A DNA stretch of 64,000 nucleotides from NCBI RefSeq assembly GCF_041820985.1, contig NZ_JBGUAU010000005.1, forward strand, positions 124,001 through 188,000, in the 5' to 3' direction. Source of the stretch: Evansella sp041820985 (lineage in GTDB: Bacteria; Bacillota; Bacilli; Bacillales; Salisediminibacteriaceae). The notes under the pieces were generated by a model. It was given only the letters and a program-made list of their open reading frames with translations. It did not search any database and had not been told where the DNA came from. The translations under genes were made by a program, and so were the position numbers. Positions 7,888 to 15,705 of this stretch are shown here, piece after piece (position 1 is the first letter of the stretch; each line of letters starts with the position of its first letter).

Positions 7888-8597
7888 TTATTCGTCCGAT
7901 AGTTCTTCTTTTAATCGTTCAACATCCTGGATAGACAAACCTATTAGATCTGCAACTTCATCAACTAGTTTCCCTTTTGATAACATTCGTTTTGCTACTT
8001 GAACAAAACCTTCCTCACGACCTTGCTCTCTCCCTATTCTTTCATACGAAGAGATAACCTCCATAATTCTTTCCCCCTCCTTTGAATCCATTGCTTTCAC
8101 CTCATCCTAAATTGACGTTCTTCTTCCTCTGTTAGTGCCAAATACGTTTCGAAAAAACCAGTGATTAACGACTCTCTCGACCGGTCTAACTCAACAAAAG
8201 GGAATTTCATCGTTAGTGAATTTGGTTCATCTCGTGGGATGTCATAACTAAAAACGGCAATGGGTACTATCTTACGGCGGTGTTTTTGGTAGATTCGGCT
8301 GAAGTAAATAAACATTCTTTCATGGAAGTGTTTCTGGTACGTGGCTTGCGGTTCTACGTGAATAATGATGAGACTGTCTTCTCCCGTTAGTTTTGTTTCC
8401 ACCAATAAGTCAACTTGATGTCTGTCTCCTTCTGTTACGTCTGTAAATAGTTCTTGAGACAAAAAGCGAGTATCGGAAAAATCAATCTGTTCGTGGGCTG
8501 TTGGGAAAAATAAAAGCATAAACTCTTCAAAAAAAGTAGATATTAATTCTTTGAATAACCGATCATGATCCGTCCATGGTTTTTCCATAGTCATCAC
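7888..8597 (-). pseudogene. Rpn-family PD-(D/E)XK nuclease, shortened and split
   Basis: Two minus-strand frames make one protein of the Rpn / PD-(D/E)XK transposase-like family, normally a single chain of about 280-310 residues. The 166-residue part (8097-8597) has the start DHDRLFKEL, DLLVET and the active-site-like HVEPQ, then FPFVELD. The usual middle segment is missing, and it goes straight to ITGFFETYLALTEEEERQF. The frame then shifts by overlap (GTGA at 8097-8100) into the 70-residue tail with MDSKEGERIMEVISSYE and a GREQGREEG helix. An internal deletion plus a frameshift suggest a dead copy. Translational coupling of two short proteins is the alternative. Confidence 0.65.
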
Positions 8598-8736
8598 TAC
8601 TCTTTCACAAAGGAACGTTCGTTCTTATGTATTTACTTGCATCATATTACGAATATACGTTCTAGTCAAGCATGGCTTTAAAAAGTATTTACGAGGGGGA
8701 GAATTCAAGGCATGGCAGTTTGCATCATGGTCTCCC

Positions 8737-9579
8737 CTAAGCAAACACTCCATTTAAATTCCGGTACTTCTCCGGAGTAATCCCCACCATTTTTCTGAAA
8801 GTAGCCACAAAATGACTCGTGGATCGAAATCCTACGTTTTCGGCAATTTCTCCAATGGTCACTCTACTATTCTCTAATAGTAACTTCTTTGCTTGCTGGA
8901 TTCGTAAATTCACAAAGTACGCATAAGGCGTAACGTGAAAGTTTTTACGAAACAGCGAATTCAAGTGTCGTTTCGAAGTATTCATAAACATTGCCATATC
9001 TTCTAGACCTACATCCGCATGAGAAAGATGATCTTTCATCCATTCTATAAGGGAATATAACGTTAATAAGCTACTTGTTTCTTTACTACTACTCTTCTTC
9101 GTTTTCCCATACTTTTTTAACAGTAGAAGAAACTCATACACATGAGTGGATGCCCGAACGCTAAGACTGTCTGTTGTTTCCTTACTTTCCTGTAAAACAT
9201 CTGCAATGTACGTGGAGATAGGTGCTTCTTGCTCCCATTGATAAAACCCAGTTTGATAGAGTCCTAGTGTAATTAACATCTCCTCTACCATGCTTCCATC
9301 AAACGTAATGTACAGTGTTTTCCAAGGAGTAGAGTTCCCTTGCTCCTTTTTATAGGAATGGGTAGTATGTGGCAATAGGAAAACTCCATTATTTGGTTGC
9401 AAATCCAGCTTTTGATGTTCAAGCGTAATTGTTCCTTGTCCACTGACCGTTTGAATCCAATGATAGTAAGGATATCCATTAGGACGGGTAATAAGTTCTT
9501 GGGCAGGATTGATACCGATCGTCTCAGCAAATAGAGGTAATTTGCTTTCATTTAATGGGATTAAAAAGTGTTTTTTCAT
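8737..9579 (-). CDS. AraC-family transcriptional regulator
   Basis: A 280-residue regulator with an N-terminal cupin-like sugar-sensing domain (about residues 1-160, TITLEHQKLDLQPNNGVFLLPH) and a C-terminal double helix-turn-helix of the AraC/XylS type (about 180-278, including GFRSTSHFVATFRKMVGITP). AGGAGG nine bases ahead of the ATG at 9579 decides the start. It is divergent from the GH42 beta-galactosidase across 124 bases, so it very likely controls that gene in response to a sugar. It is probably cytoplasmic and dimeric. Confidence 0.88.
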   Translation of the reverse strand: MKKHFLIPLNESKLPLFAETIGINPAQELITRPNGYPYYHWIQTVSGQGTITLEHQKLDLQPNNGVFLLPHTTHSYKKEQGNSTPWKTLYITFDGSMVEEMLITLGLYQTGFYQWEQEAPISTYIADVLQESKETTDSLSVRASTHVYEFLLLLKKYGKTKKSSSKETSSLLTLYSLIEWMKDHLSHADVGLEDMAMFMNTSKRHLNSLFRKNFHVTPYAYFVNLRIQQAKKLLLENSRVTIGEIAENVGFRSTSHFVATFRKMVGITPEKYRNLNGVFA

Positions 9580-9703
9580 CCTACGCTTCCTCCTAGAGAA
9601 ATTGTTCCATATTTTTATATTCAATTCCATTATATTATATATAATCTCACTTTGTAATCACATACAATGGAAATATATTAATATAAGGGAAAGGTGATTA
9701 TAT

Positions 9704-11722
9704 ATGATTAACGAGAAACTCCCTAAGATTTGGTATGGTGGAGACTACAATCCTGAACAGTGGGATAAAGAGGATTGGGATGAAGATGTTCGCATGTTTA
9801 AGCTTGCAGGAATTGATGTAGCAACCCTAAACGTTTTCTCTTGGGCACTAAATCAGCCTGATGAAGAAACATACGACTTTGAATGGCTTGACGAGCAAAT
9901 TAATCGATTATATGAGAACGGAATTTATACGTGTCTTGCAACGAGTACTGCAGCACACCCAGCTTGGATGGCCAAAAAGTATCCTGATGTATTGCGAGTA
10001 AATTATCAAGGACTTAAAAGAAAGTTTGGTGGCCGACACAATTCCTGCCCGAACAGCCCTACCTATCGAAAGTATTCCGAGCGAATTGCAGACAAGTTAG
10101 GGGAACGATACAAAGATCATCCTGGCGTCCTCATTTGGCATGTTTCCAATGAATATGGTGGATACTGTTATTGTGAAAACTGCGCGGAAAGTTTTCGCAG
10201 CTATCTTCAGAAAAAATATGGAACGATGGAAACATTAAATAAAGCGTGGAATACTCGATTCTGGGGTCATACGTTTTATGATTGGGATGAAATTGTTCCC
10301 CCAAATCTGTTAAGTGAAGAAAAAGAGAGAAATGCTACGTTTTTCCAAGGGATTTCATTAGATTATCGTAGATTTCAGTCTGATAGTCTCCTAGAGTGCT
10401 ACAAACTTGAAAGAGATGCGTTAAGAAAACACAACCCAGACATACCTGTTACAACGAATTTAATGGGAACATATAGTGAGCTTGATTATTTTAAATGGGG
10501 CAAGGAAATGGATGTTGTCTCTTGGGATAACTATCCAGCCTACAATACCCCTGTGAGCACTACCGCTTTAAGACACGATCTCATGAGAGGCTTGCGAAGT
10601 GGTCAGCCGTTCATGCTCATGGAACAGACGCCTAGCCAACAAAATTGGCAGCCGTATAATTCATTAAAACGCCCTGGTGTTATGCGTCTTTGGAGCTATC
10701 AAGCTGTTGCCCGTGGCGCAGATACCATTATGTTTTTCCAATTACGAAGATCTGTTGGCGCTTGTGAAAAATACCATGGAGCCGTCATTGAGCATGTTGG
10801 TCATGAGAACACGAGAGTTTTCCGAGAAACAGTAGAGGTTGGTAGAGAGTTATCACAACTCTCTGATAAGCTTCTTGATTCCCGAGTTCAAGCGAAGGTT
10901 GCCATCGTATATGACTGGGAAAACCGCTGGGCAACAGAATTATCAAGTGGGCCATCGAAGGCATTGGATTATCTGAACGAGGTTCAAAAATATTACACCG
11001 CCTTGTTTGAGGAAAACATCGCTGTGGATATGGTTAGTGTGGAAGAAGATCTTAGCAAGTACGACATCGTCTTTGCTCCTGTTCTTTATATGGTAAAGTC
11101 GGGATATGCAGACAAGGTAAAAGCATTCGTTCAAGATGGGGGAACGTTTGTAACAACGTTCTTTAGTGGCATCGTGAACGAAAATGACCTTGTTACTCTC
11201 GGTGGCTATCCAGGAGAACTGCGAGATCTTCTTGGAATTTGGGTAGAGGAAATCGACTCCCTTCCTCCTGAAGAGAAAAATGAAATTGTCATGAATAAAG
11301 AAGCAGGTAGCTTGAAAGGAAGCTATGAGTGCAGCTTGCTGTTTGATATCATCCATTCGGAAGGAGCAGAAGTGCTTGCTCAGTATGGCTCTGACTTTTA
11401 CGCAGGAACCCCAGTCATTACATGCAATTCCTACGGAAAAGGAAAAGCATATTACGTGGGAACATGCCCAGACACAGCATTTTTAACAGATTTCGTAAAA
11501 ACAGTGTGTGACGAGATGGAAATCAAGCCGCTACTTCAGGCACCAAAAGGGGTAGAAGTAACAGAAAGAACAAAAGAAGGTCGCTCCTACCTATTTGTCA
11601 TGAACCACAATTCTTCCACAGTAGATGTAGAGCTTCCAAGTGGAACAGACCTGTTAACCCAAAACAAAGTAGCAGGCCCAACAGCACTCGAAGCCTACGG
11701 AGTCATGATCATCGAGCAGTAG
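9704..11722 (+). CDS. GH42 beta-galactosidase
   Basis: A 672-residue family 42 beta-galactosidase. The acid/base Glu150 lies in WHVSNEYGG and the nucleophile Glu307 in FMLMEQTPS. Cys115, Cys155, Cys157 and Cys160 (HNSC and CYCENC) form the zinc site found in most GH42 enzymes. It has no signal peptide, so it hydrolyses imported beta-galactosides, most likely galacto-oligosaccharides from pectin or galactan given the GH105 and GH43 neighbours. The three GH42 domains (barrel, trimerisation domain, small C-terminal sandwich) are full length. AAAGGTG precedes the ATG. A REP-like element begins at the stop codon. Confidence 0.95.
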   Translation: MINEKLPKIWYGGDYNPEQWDKEDWDEDVRMFKLAGIDVATLNVFSWALNQPDEETYDFEWLDEQINRLYENGIYTCLATSTAAHPAWMAKKYPDVLRVNYQGLKRKFGGRHNSCPNSPTYRKYSERIADKLGERYKDHPGVLIWHVSNEYGGYCYCENCAESFRSYLQKKYGTMETLNKAWNTRFWGHTFYDWDEIVPPNLLSEEKERNATFFQGISLDYRRFQSDSLLECYKLERDALRKHNPDIPVTTNLMGTYSELDYFKWGKEMDVVSWDNYPAYNTPVSTTALRHDLMRGLRSGQPFMLMEQTPSQQNWQPYNSLKRPGVMRLWSYQAVARGADTIMFFQLRRSVGACEKYHGAVIEHVGHENTRVFRETVEVGRELSQLSDKLLDSRVQAKVAIVYDWENRWATELSSGPSKALDYLNEVQKYYTALFEENIAVDMVSVEEDLSKYDIVFAPVLYMVKSGYADKVKAFVQDGGTFVTTFFSGIVNENDLVTLGGYPGELRDLLGIWVEEIDSLPPEEKNEIVMNKEAGSLKGSYECSLLFDIIHSEGAEVLAQYGSDFYAGTPVITCNSYGKGKAYYVGTCPDTAFLTDFVKTVCDEMEIKPLLQAPKGVEVTERTKEGRSYLFVMNHNSSTVDVELPSGTDLLTQNKVAGPTALEAYGVMIIEQ

Positions 11723-11763
11723 GAAGCAGTGGGGAAAGCAGTGGGGCCGGTTCTCACTGCTTC
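11722..11763 (+). repeat. REP-like palindromic element, copy 4 (with internal duplication)
   Basis: Begins with GGAAGCAGTGGGG, then repeats GCAGTGGGG after three A, then CCGGTTCTCACTGCTTC. It starts at the last base of the beta-galactosidase stop codon. Confidence 0.7.
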
Positions 11764-11784
11764 TATTTAGAATAACTATAAAAA

Positions 11785-11812
11785 GAAGCACGAGAACCGT
11801 CCCCGTGCTTCC
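11785..11812 (-). repeat. REP-like palindromic element, copy 5 (inverted)
   Basis: Arms GAAGCACG and CGTGCTTC pair perfectly around AGAACCGTCCC. It lies 20 bases from copy 4 in opposite orientation, so the two could also fold together. Confidence 0.7.
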
Positions 11813-11835
11813 ATCCAGAATATATCTTTGCATTC

Positions 11836-11871
11836 AAAAAAACGAGCTGCTCATTTGCAACTCGTTTTTTG
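11836..11871. terminator. Bidirectional terminator
   Basis: AAAACGAG and CTCGTTTT with an inner TGC/GCA pair form the stem, with A and T tracts on either side. It closes the beta-galactosidase transcript. Confidence 0.65.
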
Positions 11872-11954
11872 CATATTTACTCTAATTTTCAACCAATCTA
11901 GCAAGTTTTTTCCGGAAAAGAATCCACTTTCCTCCGTATGTCCAATCCCCTGCT

Positions 11955-12200
11955 TTATGGCTGTAAATACAAATCTGATTTATTGATAGGAGAAAAACCT
12001 TTTATCGATGATCCATCGAACATGATTTTACCATTTTTAATATCATCATATTGATCCGCTGTAACAGTCACGCTCTTGAGAATTCCTTCAATATCAACGA
12101 ACTGTAAATGAATTAACTCCACATTCTTTTCCTTGATCACATCTTTTGTCAACTCTGTACTATTTGTGGACGCTACTGGACTTTTCAATACTGTCGCCAT
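11955..12200 (-). pseudogene. Glutamine synthetase N-terminal fragment
   Basis: Residues 16-80 match the beta-grasp N-terminal domain of GlnA-type glutamine synthetases: VELIHLQFVDIEGILKSVTV, then MFDGSSIKGFSPINKSDLYL. The family is about 440 residues, but here a stop follows YLQP at residue 81, before any of the catalytic barrel. A different frame stays open past the stop to 11882 and reads HKAGDWTYGGKWILFRKKLA, which does not resemble GlnA and may mark a junction. Ribosome binding site and start look intact, so a short product may be made, but it cannot make glutamine. Confidence 0.75.
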
Positions 12201-12324
12201 ACTTACCTATCCCCTCTCCACGTAATAATAGATAACATCATGTGTTTTTTTATCTTAACGCATTCCATATTGCCTGTGGGAAGTTATGTAAGATTATCTG
12301 ATAAAGAAATTTCCTGTAGACAAA

Positions 12325-12352
12325 GAAGCAGTGGGGACGGTTCTCCTGCTTC
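12325..12352 (+). repeat. REP-like palindromic element, copy 6
   Basis: GAAGCAGTGGGGACGGTTCT followed by CCTGCTTC. It ends four bases from the stop codon of the chromate transporter gene. No further copy is seen to its right in this window. Confidence 0.7.
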
Positions 12353-12356
12353 CATT

Positions 12357-12896
12357 TTAAAAAACAAACACTCCTATAATACCTGATAACACAATGACAA
12401 GGGCAGGATGAATTTTTAAGAATAAGAGAGAAAAGAGGGCTCCTAAAAAGATAAAAACTAATAAGATCATTTCTAGTGAAAAAGTAGGAGAAATAACCCC
12501 ATTGGCGATGGAAAAATTAATAGCTGCATAGATAATCAGACTTGTAATAATTGGTCTTAAACCGTAGAAGGCTGACTTCACTAACTCATGTTCATTAAAT
12601 CTCATAAATAAAATAGCAATAACTAAAATAATGACTAAAGATGGTAGTGTCATGGCTAAGGAAGATACGATAGCACCTGGTATACCTGCAACAGAGTAAC
12701 CCACCACGGTCGCGCTGTTCGTAGCAATAGGACCTGGTGACATTCCTGCAACTGCGATTATATCGGTAAACTCACTTGTGGTTAGCCAGCCTTTACTCGT
12801 CACTTCCCTTTCAATAAGAGGGATCATCGCATATCCTCCACCAAAGGAAACAGCACCAATCATACAAAATACGAGAAATAATTCTATAAAAATCAT
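12357..12896 (-). CDS. Chromate transporter, second half-subunit
   Basis: A 179-residue single CHR-domain protein with about six membrane segments. The signature FGGGYAMIPLIEREV lies near residue 20 and GMSPGPIATNSATVVGY near residue 52. In Bacillus the ChrA transporter is split into two short CHR proteins (YwrA/YwrB in B. subtilis) that work as an antiparallel pair to export chromate with proton or sulfate exchange. It follows its partner by three bases, so the two are cotranscribed. A sulfate-related role is possible. Confidence 0.85.
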   Translation of the reverse strand: MIFIELFLVFCMIGAVSFGGGYAMIPLIEREVTSKGWLTTSEFTDIIAVAGMSPGPIATNSATVVGYSVAGIPGAIVSSLAMTLPSLVIILVIAILFMRFNEHELVKSAFYGLRPIITSLIIYAAINFSIANGVISPTFSLEMILLVFIFLGALFSLLFLKIHPALVIVLSGIIGVFVF

Positions 12897-12899
12897 GAT

Positions 12900-13511
12900 C
12901 TAAGCTCCTTCCTTTTCCCCTTCTGAATGGGAAGAAGGTTTCTCTAGTTGAATGGCCAAACCTAGCTTTTTCTTTAACTTAATAATCGCAATTCCAAGAA
13001 GAGCACCACATAAGATAATCACCACAGGGTGAATATGAGCAAACAATAAAATAAGAAGCATAACAGCCATTAACGTAAAGTTTGTTTTATCAAAAATAGC
13101 AGTTTGTGAAATTTTAATTCCTGCATATACAATAAGAGCAACGATAGCTGCACGAATCCCCATAAAAGCAGATTCCAAATGAGGATTTCCCTGTAAAGAA
13201 AAGAACAGCACGCTTAACACAATCACCGTTACAAAAGTGGGAAGTAGTACGCCCAACATGGCACAAATTGCTCCCCTTACACCTGCAATTCGGTGACCAA
13301 TAAAAGTAGCAGAATTAATAGCAATAGCCCCTGGAACTGATTCAGCTAGGGCAAAAACATTCGTAACATCTGATAGGGTAAGCCACTTTCTTTTCGTTAC
13401 TACCTCCCTCTCTATAAGTGGAATCATTGCGTATCCCCCACCAAAGGTAACAGGACCTATTCGTAAAAAAGAAAGAAAAATCTGACCCAACAATTTTATA
13501 TCTATTTTCAC
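12900..13511 (-). CDS. Chromate transporter, first half-subunit
   Basis: A 203-residue CHR-domain protein with the signature FGGGYAMIPLIEREVVTKRKW near residue 24 and ESVPGAIAINSATFIGH near residue 54. It has about six membrane segments and a hydrophilic C-terminal tail (SSHSEGEKEGA). It is the upstream partner of the CHR protein at 12357-12896. The pair equals one full ChrA of about 400 residues. Inner-membrane oxyanion efflux is the family role. Confidence 0.85.
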   Translation of the reverse strand: MKIDIKLLGQIFLSFLRIGPVTFGGGYAMIPLIEREVVTKRKWLTLSDVTNVFALAESVPGAIAINSATFIGHRIAGVRGAICAMLGVLLPTFVTVIVLSVLFFSLQGNPHLESAFMGIRAAIVALIVYAGIKISQTAIFDKTNFTLMAVMLLILLFAHIHPVVIILCGALLGIAIIKLKKKLGLAIQLEKPSSHSEGEKEGA

Positions 13512-13612
13512 GTATCCATTCCTCCCACTGCACTCTAAAACTTATGATAACATACTTTTAACCATTTTGGTTAAAAGTGATTAGAATAATAAATTTTGGT
13601 TGTAATAAGACG

Positions 13613-13651
13613 CAAAAAAGGAATACAAGAATGGCTCTCACTTGTATTCCT
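13613..13651 (-). terminator. Terminator of the 38-residue membrane peptide gene
   Basis: Minus strand AGGAATACAAG and CTTGTATTCCT form a perfect 11-bp stem followed by six T. It lies 41 bases past the stop codon at 13692. Confidence 0.75.
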
Positions 13652-13691
13652 ATGTTTGATGATCCTTCTTGACTTAGAAATGTAAGTACCG

Positions 13692-13808
13692 TCACGAACC
13701 CTTTTTGTTGTTCTTCCGTTTTTTCGAAAGAACAACAAGAACGAAAACAGATATAATAATTGCTAGCCAAACAAATAGTATTACCAACAACGTACTTTCA
13801 GCCGTCAT
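13692..13808 (-). CDS. Small single-pass membrane protein, 38 residues
   Basis: A short gene not flagged by length: ATG at 13808 with AGGAG upstream, then MTAESTLLVILFVWLAIIIS, further hydrophobic residues and a very basic tail (SKKRKNNKKGS). The sequence predicts one membrane helix with the Lys/Arg tail in the cytoplasm. A clean terminator follows. It lies between the chromate transporter genes and the kinase-like gene with its own transcription unit. Function unknown. Confidence 0.65.
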   Translation of the reverse strand: MTAESTLLVILFVWLAIIISVFVLVVLSKKRKNNKKGS

Positions 13809-13845
13809 AAAAAAAATCATCTCCTTCTGCATTCGCAAATGAAAC

Positions 13846-14406
13846 TTACAAAGGGTTTTTAAAATTATTGCCTTGAATTACCTCAAGCATTTTCTCAGCA
13901 ATGGTAGCAACAGAATCCGCTCCATCCACAATAAAATCTGAACTAGGCTTAATGGTCTTTTGCATTTCAAGATAACCTCGTCTGCCATCTGTTAGGTAAT
14001 ACTCTAGCTCCTTCGCAATACTCTCACCCGAACTATTCTTACTGTCTCTCAACAATCTCCTTGCCATTGCAATATCCAATGGAGTATCTATAAACACTGC
14101 AATATCAATGTACTTACTCATCTTAGAATGTTTATAGGCAAAAGGAAAGTCTAGTAAAATGAAGTCCAAAGGCTCAGAAAGTAACACTTGTACATCACTA
14201 ATAAGCGGTGATAAGTTCCATTCATCATAATCAGCCCCATTATCCACCCATGAAATAATGTCATCAGGACCTTCAAAATCGTAGTCATCAAAAAATAGTG
14301 CTTTAGAATTTTCTATCCTATCGTTTACATAGTTTGTTATCGTTGTTTTTCCTCCACCAGAAAAACTAGCAATTACAACCACAAGTGGTTTCATTCCCTG
14401 TTCCAT
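13846..14406 (-). CDS. P-loop nucleoside-kinase-like protein
   Basis: A 186-residue ATPase of the uridine kinase / nicotinamide riboside kinase type. The Walker A motif is SFSGGGKTT (residues 14-22). The DD in FFDDYDFEGPDD (about 39-50) marks the substrate Asp and DFILLDFPFAY (about 80-90) the Walker B strand. A lid with paired Arg (MARRLLRDSK) follows near residue 114. Cytoplasmic. The phosphorylated substrate cannot be told from the sequence. Confidence 0.75.
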   Translation of the reverse strand: MEQGMKPLVVVIASFSGGGKTTITNYVNDRIENSKALFFDDYDFEGPDDIISWVDNGADYDEWNLSPLISDVQVLLSEPLDFILLDFPFAYKHSKMSKYIDIAVFIDTPLDIAMARRLLRDSKNSSGESIAKELEYYLTDGRRGYLEMQKTIKPSSDFIVDGADSVATIAEKMLEVIQGNNFKNPL

Positions 14407-14581
14407 TGTATTTTCCCCATTTCATTAAAACATTCTACCGCTCTCCTATTTAGCACATCCATATTGAACAAATGAACCCACAAAAACTCTCTTCTAATAG
14501 TAACACACTGACCTATCATTGTTAGTAATAATAGGGAACGCACAACTTTAACCTAAGCCAATCTCACCCTTTTTTCCCCAA

Positions 14582-14630
14582 AAAAAATAACTCCCTATCG
14601 AAGTATGATACTCTTTCGAATAGGGAGTTT
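14582..14630 (-). terminator. Terminator of sspH
   Basis: Minus strand AACTCCCTATTCGAA pairs with TTCGATAGGGAGTT and is followed by eight T after one A. It lies eight bases past the sspH stop. Confidence 0.8.
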
Positions 14631-14637
14631 GTTAGCC

Positions 14638-14820
14638 TTAATGCTCTTCCATTAACTCATCTGCTGGTAAAACCATTTCATCATCAGAATCTGCATTTGG
14701 AACAACTTTTACGGAATTATCATTTTCATTATAATCCTTCAGCCAAACAGGTTCACCATGATATGTAACTGTAATTTCCTTTGGGGAAGATATGATTTGT
14801 TTCACGCGGTTCATTTCCAT
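14638..14820 (-). CDS. sspH: Small acid-soluble spore protein H
   Basis: A 60-residue member of the SspH family of minor spore proteins: MEMNRVKQIISSPKEITVTY, then HGEPVWL and an acidic tail. The family has RVKQI..SP..I.VTYHG.PVWI and about 60 residues. I start at 14820, where GAGGTG lies six bases upstream, and not at 14862. In B. subtilis sspH is made in the forespore, so SigF or SigG control is expected. This gene is direct evidence for a spore former. Confidence 0.9.
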   Translation of the reverse strand: MEMNRVKQIISSPKEITVTYHGEPVWLKDYNENDNSVKVVPNADSDDEMVLPADELMEEH

Positions 14821-14883
14821 GCTCTTCACCTCACTCTCTTTTTTTATATTTTCTTCCACCAAAGAAAAACTTATTCTTATTAA

Positions 14884-15651
14884 TTACATTGATGTGAGGT
14901 CTATATAATAAATCCATCCTTCTTCTCTTGCATCCGACTCCTGATGTGCTTCTGGACCCTTCAAAGTAGGAAGTAAGTTTCCGTTCGTACCAAAGGCCAC
15001 ACCGAATAGAGCGCAGATACAAGCATCATAAGCATCCGTGCCCGCTTCCGTTTTCGGTGGCATGAATTGCCTAAATTTTCCCCTGACCTCTCCAAACCTT
15101 TTCTCCTTTAGCAGTGCTGGATACACTTCCACGATGATTCTGTTATCACTTTTCGCCTTGTCTCTAAAAGGATACACCTTAAAATTGTTTTCCTGCTCCC
15201 ACACTCGAGCATGTACCATCGCTGTTGTAGCATTGTTCCCTATCCGATCAAATACAGCAGACAAAGGCTTTTTTGCGAAAACTCGATGAATTTCTATGTC
15301 AGTGGTACGGTACGCAAGGGGATTGTGAATCTCCTTCTCCGGTCTCCCCACAGAGGGAGTTCCTCCATTTAGTAACCTGATAAACTCCTTTGGGTAACCT
15401 AACGGAGCATCTACTCCAATAACAACTAGCGTACCACCCTCTACATCCTCTAGTTGTAATGGTGAATGTACTGCAGCGAACAAATCCCGAAGTGTTAAAA
15501 GACCTCCTGGAGGAAGGGAGACCTCCGTCGGTTCCCCTAACCAAGAAATCTCATTACTATCCTTCGTCCATTGGCATATAGCAACTCCATGATTTTTCCC
15601 CATCCAGCCACCAACATCCCAACCAATTCCTATTACTTTTTCTACCTTCAT
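14884..15651 (-). CDS. DUF429 family protein (RNase H-like fold)
   Basis: A 255-residue DUF429 protein. The family's RNase H-like acidic residues are visible in GIGWDVGGW (Asp12), in VVIGVDAPLGYP (Asp near residue 80), in the VEVYPALL strand near residue 174 and in GTDAYDACICALFG near residue 204. GGAG lies eight bases ahead of the ATG. The family is predicted to be a nuclease or phosphotransferase, but no activity is settled. It is upstream of sspH on the same strand with a 63-base gap. Confidence 0.75.
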   Translation of the reverse strand: MKVEKVIGIGWDVGGWMGKNHGVAICQWTKDSNEISWLGEPTEVSLPPGGLLTLRDLFAAVHSPLQLEDVEGGTLVVIGVDAPLGYPKEFIRLLNGGTPSVGRPEKEIHNPLAYRTTDIEIHRVFAKKPLSAVFDRIGNNATTAMVHARVWEQENNFKVYPFRDKAKSDNRIIVEVYPALLKEKRFGEVRGKFRQFMPPKTEAGTDAYDACICALFGVAFGTNGNLLPTLKGPEAHQESDAREEGWIYYIDLTSM

Positions 15652-15705
15652 TTTCCGTTCTCCTTGAAAAACGAGTTTGTGTCTCTTTCACATAACCCTA
15701 TCCCA

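Noticed and set aside
643..12352. REP-like elements as ordinary terminators
   Set aside because: They lack T tracts, occur in both orientations, and several genes have separate real terminators beside them.
13558..13770. 70-residue minus-strand frame
   Set aside because: The real small gene (13692-13808) and its terminator occupy the same place in another frame.
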